Below the pieces are notes generated by a model. The model had not been told where the DNA came from and searched no databases. It worked only from the letters and a program-made list of their open reading frames with translations. This document shows positions 58,041-64,000 of a stretch of 64,000 nucleotides of DNA, in pieces. This DNA comes from Vigna angularis (taxonomy: Eukaryota; Streptophyta; Magnoliopsida; Fabales; Fabaceae). The stretch is taken from positions 24,296,289 through 24,360,288 of the forward strand of contig NC_068972.1 in NCBI RefSeq assembly GCF_016808095.1. The letters are read 5' to 3'. Position 1 is the first letter of the stretch. Each line of letters opens with the position of its first letter. The position numbers were made by a program, and so were the translations under genes.

Positions 58041-58492
58041 GGTACTTCAAACATATAGGGAAAAGTCTTAAAGATGAGATGAAATAACATAAGTATTTTA
58101 TAGTAGTTCACTCAATACAGAGCTACATTCAGTCTCTCTCAAGAACTCTTAGGAAGTTTCACAAATCTTATCCAATATTTCAAATGAGTACAAACCCCTC
58201 TTTGTATACACCGAGTATTATAAACCACTTTTGGTTCCTAAGTATTATGGCCACTCCTAGCATCCGGGTATTCTAACCACTCCTGGTATCTAAGTATTCT
58301 TACCACTCTTGGTATCCGAGTATTCTAACCACTCCTAGTATCCACCCTAGACATTTGTCTAGATGTTTAACTCAACTAAGATAAAAACAACAAGTGTTTG
58401 ACTTCTCTTCAGAATTTGCACTAAAACCACAAAGGGTTTTTCAACAAGATGCAGATGAATAAATCTCAACGAGAGAATAAGTTTTTCAATAC
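58041..58492. repeat. LTR-like remnant with 27-bp tandem (about 5 units)
   Basis: 58205-58345 repeats GAGTATTCTAACCACTCCTGG with TATC/TATCTAA joints, five imperfect units. The theme resembles the tandem in LTR C but has a different period. It is probably a related LTR fragment. Confidence 0.65.
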
Positions 58493-59893
58493 TGTTAAAA
58501 AAGAATGCTCAATTTCTCACAAAAAGAGCAGGGTGAATTGGTGAAGTATAAAATTTAAAACTTTCAAAATCTTTTTCACCAAAAGTGATGCCTTTATGAC
58601 TTTCTTGAAATGCAAGGTAAAAGATTTGTTTATGCAGCGAAAATTAAATCGATTGAGTACAGTAAGAAGTCGACTGAATAAAAGAGTGTAGGGATGGAAA
58701 GATCAAATACTGAATTTTTATACTAGCTCGACCAAGCCTACATCTAGTGTCCTTTCAACCACAAGAAGCCAATGCACTATAATGATCAAGGTTTTTACAA
58801 CAAGGCTTTTATAGCGACCTCACGTCAAAAATATAAAACACCTCTCTAACCCTCTAATCAAAATATAGGCAGTATACAAACAGACTAGCATAGAGAATCT
58901 CCTCTCCTGTAGTCCAAACCCTTTGAGCCACCATCAAAGTCAAGAACGCAACACGTTCTTCTTCCTATAATCACAACAGGGAACCTCAATCAAATCTTCA
59001 CAAGATTGTAGCCTCTGATCTCTAAATTACACCCAATGTGCAGATATGATCAGCCTTTGTAGGTGCAATTAACTTGCTCTTCAAGAATCCACAAGTAGAT
59101 GATCACCATGGTCACTTCTTGTTTCTTGGATTTCTTCCTCTCTTTTTGTAAGGATGCACTTTCTGTAAAAGATATCACAAACTGTTAGATTCACAAAAGT
59201 TCTTACAAAAAACAAATTCGCGTCAATTTATAGATAAACACAACTTTGACGCATTTTAATCGACTAACCTACTAATGCAGTCGAATATAGCAATTCTGTT
59301 GTTGCAGTTAGATGCATTCAATGCAGTTAATTGAATGTATAATTAATGCAGTCGAATTTTATTTAATGCTTGGTCAACATATTTGAAAATATAGTCGTTG
59401 TCACAGTTATATCAAGCATTAACAATTATTCAAAACATAACAAACTCAGTCGAATGCAACATGCATGTAATCGACTTTATAACAGAGTAAAAAATTTTTG
59501 AAAACTTTTATCTTTGAAAAACTCTCACAACACACTTGAAAAAGTTTGTGCAAAGACATGAGTTTTAATCGACTCATCCCATAATGAAATCGACTTAAAA
59601 CTGTTGTTTTGCCACACAATTTAAGTTCAACAAAAGTGCTTGTGGTTTTTCTTTTCCAAAAACATGTGTCATGCATTCATGTATAAAATCACATATATAA
59701 CACAGTGAAATACAATGAACAACACAAACAACACAATCATGTTCTCAAAAATGCATATAACATGTAAGCTTAGAACATGTAACACCAAATACATGTGTGT
59801 TATTAATTATGTGTTGTCATCATCAAAAACTCAGATATCACTGAGATTGTGGGTTCAGCTAAACTAGTGCTCCCCCTATCAACAATCTAAACA
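58493..59893 (-). repeat. 3' LTR of copia family A (minus element)
   Basis: On minus starts TGTTTAGATTGTTGATAGG after a PPT (59894-59906, AAGAAGGGGGAGAT) and ends TTCTTTTTTAACA. 1401 bp; related to 27167-28597, with the same CAGATATGATCAGCCTTTGT-like and GACCTCACGTCAAAAATAT blocks. Confidence 0.88.
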
Positions 59894-59906
59894 ATCTCCC
59901 CCTTCT

Positions 59907-60906
59907 TTGATGATGCATAATCATGATTAATAATCAACCATGTTTCACAACTCAATACAGATTATCAATCAATCAACCAAAAATTCTCCCCCTTTGGGCA
60001 TTAGCAAAAAAAGGTAAGCACACAAAGGTATTGATAGATAGATAATCAAGCATACAGAGATGCATCAGATAATCATAAAACAAGTAATGATTCTCCCCCT
60101 GTCAAGAATATTCACATGAAATTAAGATATTCTCCCACTTAAATGAAGGCATGTGAAAAATCTATATGATATGCATTGCTCCCCGTGTCATTATGCATAT
60201 TTCAATCTCAAAATACAGATGCACAATGCAGTACATAGAAATTGTCAAAGCATTTATTAGCATGTAATAACACAGTATCATATTAGATAAATCATAGTAA
60301 TAGTATGTAGATACAGATTCAATCAAACAACATATTTTAATCTCTTATCATCTCAGATATTTTATCCAGCAGATAAGCATAGAGATATAAGAATAAACAA
60401 TCAACATCAAATAAAGCAAGATTTAAAGATATCAGATATTCCAGTTTAGGAATCTTTAAACTCCTGTTGATGTTTAATCAATTTGATCTCAGTCAAAGTC
60501 GATTTCTTGCTGTAGCATTTCTCATATTATCTAGTTCCATCCAGTCAGCAAGTGATATTCCTGCAAAACCTTTCCAAGTCTTTCCAGATCAAGCATTTTA
60601 GAATCAATGTAATACAAGAATTAATATGTGAGTATGCAAATGTTATGAAAGTAACATTAATTAATAATCCATTCACATACAAGCACAATGTAATCGATTT
60701 GATCTATTCAATTTAATTCAATCACAGATTTATTTAACCATAAATTCTGATTTCATTGATATTATAATCAGGAAGTACAATCAGATAAGCATAAAACAAA
60801 GATGACATATAGAGTCATCTAATACATGAGAACACAAGATAACACACTAATAATAGAAAGTAAACTTCTACAACTAAAACAAACTAAGATTGTGATCATA
60901 GGACCC
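59907..60906. other. Non-coding 3' internal region of copia A
   Basis: AT-rich, with several CTCCCCCT tracts on plus (purine-rich GGGGGAGA on minus at about 59990, 60090 and 60180), secondary polypurine-like sites. No frame is recognised. Confidence 0.6.
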
Positions 60907-62000
60907 TTAATCTGTTTTAGATGACTCCACAACTTCATCTGTTGATTCTTCTGTTGATGTGGAGCTTTCCACATAATTCTTGATGATTTCGTCCATTTTA
61001 TTGTTCATTTGCATAAGTGATTTCTTCATCATGCTAGCTCTCTTGGAGACTTTCTCAAAGTTGTTCAGCACAAATTTTTCAAACTCTGACTTAGGAGATA
61101 ATAAGATCTGTTCACTATCAGAATCAGGTGTTGCATCTTGATCATTTGTTGGACACGGTATATCACTGAATATCCATCCTAGAGTAGTTTTCTTCAACCC
61201 AATGCATGTCAGAGTTGTCTTTCCAATTTGATTGCTTCTGTTACATGTGATCTTGGTTTCACCGGTAAAATCAATTTTACTAAGAGATAGAATTTTTCTT
61301 ATAAACACACCATAGGGAAGATTATGTTCGTTGTTGTTACCAACATCAATGATATGTTTCTTGAACACGGCTACCTAGTTAGTTGATATCCTGAACATTA
61401 TTGCATTTAGCAGATACAGATCCTCTGATGTCAATTTATCATAATGAAATCTTCCGGGTAACAAGACCCAATCAATGATGTATGCAATTATTTTCTCTTC
61501 TTTATCCAGCCATCTATGTCGAACCCTTTTTCCTTCTTGTACTTTCCTGGATATCTCATACAGTCTTTAAACATTTTAATCTTCTTAGTCCACCTATTTT
61601 GCAAACAGTCGGGTAGGTGTGACATGCGTCCTTCATCCTTGAGTGCAGTAACCTATAGCCAAGCATCATTGTTGATAACAATATCTACCCCTTTTATGCG
61701 TGAGTGGATGTTGCCATCAACTACCTTGATATTGTTGTAAAATACTCCGATAAGTTTCGGATAGCAGTCGCCCTTCATCTGAACAAAGGTAGATAGACCT
61801 TGATGCTCAAGTTTTTCTGGAAAGATGAATCCTTCATTTTTGAACACAGATAACTCAATTGATTTGTATGGAGTAATATCTTTTACATTTTTCAAACACA
61901 TGAACCTTTCTCTAGCAGAGTTGTCACTGATCCACCCTGAAGGACTTGCCTTTCTTTCGGATAGAGCAACTTTTCTGGTACTCGAAGATGAGGCGGCCAT
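60907..62000 (-). pseudogene. 'Putative plant transposon protein'-like ORF inside copia A
   Basis: From 62000: MAASSSSTRKVALSERK, FMCLKNVKDITPYKSIELSV, IGVFYNNIKVVDGNIHSRIK and GVDIVINNDAWL, then a stop, VTALKDEGRMSHLPDCLQN and GGAKYKKEK-type text. After a frame change come KLTSEDLYLLNAIMF and LPYGVFIRKILSLSKIDF. It ends in an acidic Ser/Glu tail ESSTSTEESTDEVVESSKTD-stop. The GVDI...W and SRIKGVDI blocks are typical of the plant family annotated as putative plant transposon protein (PF20167-type), whose function is unknown. It replaces pol in this element. Three or more breaks make this copy inactive. The family assignment is from recall of the motif style. Confidence 0.65.
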
Positions 62001-62485
62001 TCGTAGAAACAGTGGAATGTGTAGAGACACTTGATACAGATCAGGGTTTGTGTGATACAACTATGAAGCAGATACAGAGCATACAACCATATATGTAAGG
62101 GCAAGAACAACACTGGTTTGATCAAGCCCAATTTAAATTTTCAAAACATAAGAAAGTCCAAAACAGGGACTAATAATCGATTTTATTAAAGACTAAGCCG
62201 ACTTAATGTTTTGACAGAGTGTTACCAAAAATAGAGAAACACATACATGCAAAATATTCGACTCAACAATTAATACAATCGATGAAAAGTCACATAGTAT
62301 TATTTTCACAGAAAACAAACAATTCAAGCATCATATAGCAAGCATGCATATAGCAATCAGTCATTCAAATACTTATGATGTATGATGCATGATGCATGAA
62401 AAGGTTTAGATATAGTTACCACAACTAGTGACTCAAGAACTTGTTTATTTAATCATGATAGTTCATCCTTGAGTTGAATACAGCT

Positions 62486-64000
62486 TTAGCAACTACTGCT
62501 CTTTTCCTGCACAACAGTTAAACAGTTTTGACGTTGGTACCCATTTGAATTTGGGTCTTGTCTTGTTAGTAGCAGGAAGTTGTTCCTTAGGAACCTATTT
62601 GTATTTTCCCTTTGGAACACCAACATTTCTAAAATAGCAGTTTCTAACAGTATGACCAATTGTGTTGTAGTAAAAGCATGCATTAGTAGTAGGTTTACTC
62701 AGATCAATAAATTTCTTTGAGTTTATCCTATTACTTTTGGCCTTATAACAAATACATTGTCTGTAGATAGCTCTTCCAGATGATCTTAACACATCATCAA
62801 GATTTTATTTGCCTTGAGTGAATTTTGTCAGCGTGCTGGTTAAGTACTCAATTTTCTCAACATGTAAAGGACAGTTACCACATTCTTTCTCAACAACTTG
62901 TACTTCGGTCTTTCCTGTCTTTGCATATTTCAGAGCTTCTTCAAGATCTTTTTCAAGTTTTTCATTATCCTACACAAGATTATCAATTATGTATTCATAA
63001 TCTCTTCTCTCAAATGATAATCGATTCACTTTACACTGAAGTCGCATGGCCTCTACATGAATTTCTTGAAATGCACCTAGTAGCATGTAGTACTTGACTT
63101 CAATTGGTTCATTTTCAAATTCATGATCACTATCATCTTCAGATTGTGCAGAGTTTGCCATAAAGCATAAGTTTGACTCCTCTTCAACACTATTGTCATC
63201 ATCACTTGAAGAGTCTTCATCATTGTTTTCCCAAGCAATATAAGTTTTCCTCTGCTTCCTGTTCTTGTCCTAAGGATACTTGGAGAATTCTTTCTGCTTG
63301 TTCTTCAAGTTTGGACAGTCAAGCTTGATATGACCATCCTTTCCACATTCATAACATTGAACAACGTTGCTTCTTGAGCTCTTCTTTCCTCCTCTTGAGA
63401 AACTTGAATTGTTAGTTGCAGAATTTTTATTTTTCATGAATCTGTTAAATTTTATTACCATCATATTCATCATTTCCTTTTCTGGTATATCTGCATCTGC
63501 TTCAGTTTCAGGTTCATGAATCTTTGTAGCTTTCTTGCTTGTGGCCTTTAAAGCAATTGATTTCTTCTGTTCAAATTCTTCTTCCTCCTTTAGCCTTCCA
63601 AGCTCTAATTCATGTTCTCAGAGTTTTCCAAACAATAGCAGTGACTTTCGATTGCCAACTTCTATTGAGGCTTTTAAAGATCTTTATGTTGATTTCTTCT
63701 TTATCAAACTCTTTCATGAGAGCCATGAGGTGATTGACTATGTTTGTGAATCGTTTTTGTACCTCATAGATCGTCTCTCCTGCTTTCATTCTGAACAACT
63801 CATACTCTTGTATAAGAGAGTTCTTTCTAGCCCTTTTTACTTCAATCGTTCCTTCATACGTAACCTCAAGAACCTCCCACATTTCCTTGGCAGTCTTGTA
63901 TTGTGATATCCTGAAAAATTCATCCATTGTTAGTGCAGAAGCTATTACATTCCTAGCCTTAACATCATACTGTGCTCTACGGTTTTCATCTTGAGTCCAC
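62486..64000 (-). pseudogene. Copia (SIRE-like) gag, family A, 5' end outside window
   Basis: From the window edge on minus: RAQYDVKARNVIASALT-type text, then MDEFFRISQYKTAKEMWEVL, LEVTYEGTIEVKRARKNSLI and IYEVQKRFTNIVNHLMAL, the UBN2 core. A stop at about 63607 precedes the knuckle CYECGKDGHIKLDCP (63362-63320 area, intact CX2CX4HX4C). An acidic region and coiled coil (YMLLGAFQEIHVEAMRLQCK) follow, then a second knuckle CFYYNTIGHTVRNC, where the second Cys is Tyr. Last come GVPKGKYK and KFKWVPTSKLF. Length and order match SIRE-lineage gag. At least four stops. Confidence 0.88.

Larger units (their letters stand above)
58493..64000 (-). mobile_element. SIRE-like copia family A element without pol, running off the window
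   Basis: Minus-strand order from the right edge: gag (64000 to about 62486), a transposon-protein-like ORF (62000-60907), about 1 kb of non-coding DNA with poly-C/T 'CTCCCCCT' tracts, PPT and 3' LTR. Protease, integrase and RT are not found between gag and the LTR. The 5' LTR and PBS would lie beyond 64000. Confidence 0.8.

Noticed and set aside
1..64000. tRNA, rRNA or microRNA genes
   Set aside because: Read for standard tRNA box/anticodon patterns and long perfect hairpins; only the weak box pair at 54826-54915 stood out and it lacks a cloverleaf.

Overview
This is nuclear DNA of a flowering plant, most likely a phaseoloid legume (Vigna/Phaseolus type). The genes are intron-split and sparse in AT-rich DNA, and most of the window is nested Ty3/gypsy, Ty1/copia, Mutator-like (MULE) and CACTA/En-Spm elements. 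The legume assignment is an inference from element style, not from a diagnostic locus.

Layout. (1) 0-5.8 kb is the only host-gene part: the last two exons of an unrecognised plus-strand gene (502-3349, with an old copia gag fragment in its long intron) converge on a complete three-exon minus-strand NOP16-like ribosome-biogenesis gene (4785-5539). A 1.24-kb non-autonomous MULE with a perfect 9-bp target duplication (5802-7039) sits about 260 bp upstream of the NOP16 start codon. (2) 7.7-12.6 kb is a 4.85-kb MULE with long TIRs and a 9-bp target duplication. It holds a decayed MULE/SWIM transposase on plus and a GRF-zinc-finger (At4g04775-like) gene on minus. (3) 12.6-14.8 kb has no recognisable gene. 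(4) 14.8-26.2 kb is a two-LTR, Tekay-like chromovirus on minus with PBS, gag, RT, RNase H, integrase and chromodomain-like tail. It is dead several times over, and its 3' LTR carries a nested solo LTR. (5) 26.2-28.6 kb is the 3' end of a SIRE-like copia element (family A) on plus. (6) 28.6-37.5 kb is a plant En/Spm-type transposase (Ptta) gene split by a 6.5-kb element with ~965-bp inverted arms, which itself holds fragments of two LTR families. (7) 37.1-46.2 kb holds a GAA/GAT run, a ~163-bp degenerate tandem repeat interrupted by a second solo LTR, a ~250-bp direct duplication, and a CACTA-like terminus at 46216. (8) 46.6-58.5 kb is LTR wreckage: two inverted copies of one LTR family (C), a 320-bp tandem duplication of an LTR/primer-binding-site junction, a gag-only copia element (family B) rich in ATCGAT palindromes, a third solo LTR, and a chromovirus solo LTR with a 5-bp TSD. 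(9) 58.5-64 kb is the 3' part of a family A copia element: LTR, polypurine tract, a 'putative plant transposon protein' ORF, and gag running off the window end, with no pol between them.

What stands out: no cellular pathway is encoded beyond the two host genes. The interest lies in non-autonomous elements keeping gag or unrelated ORFs without pol, recurrent palindromic and short-word motifs in LTRs, three to four solo LTRs marking unequal recombination, and a readable insertion order. I found no convincing undescribed multi-gene system. The best candidates for something new are the palindrome arrays of copia B, the gag-plus-transposon-protein layout of copia A, and the MULE with an antisense GRF zinc-finger gene.
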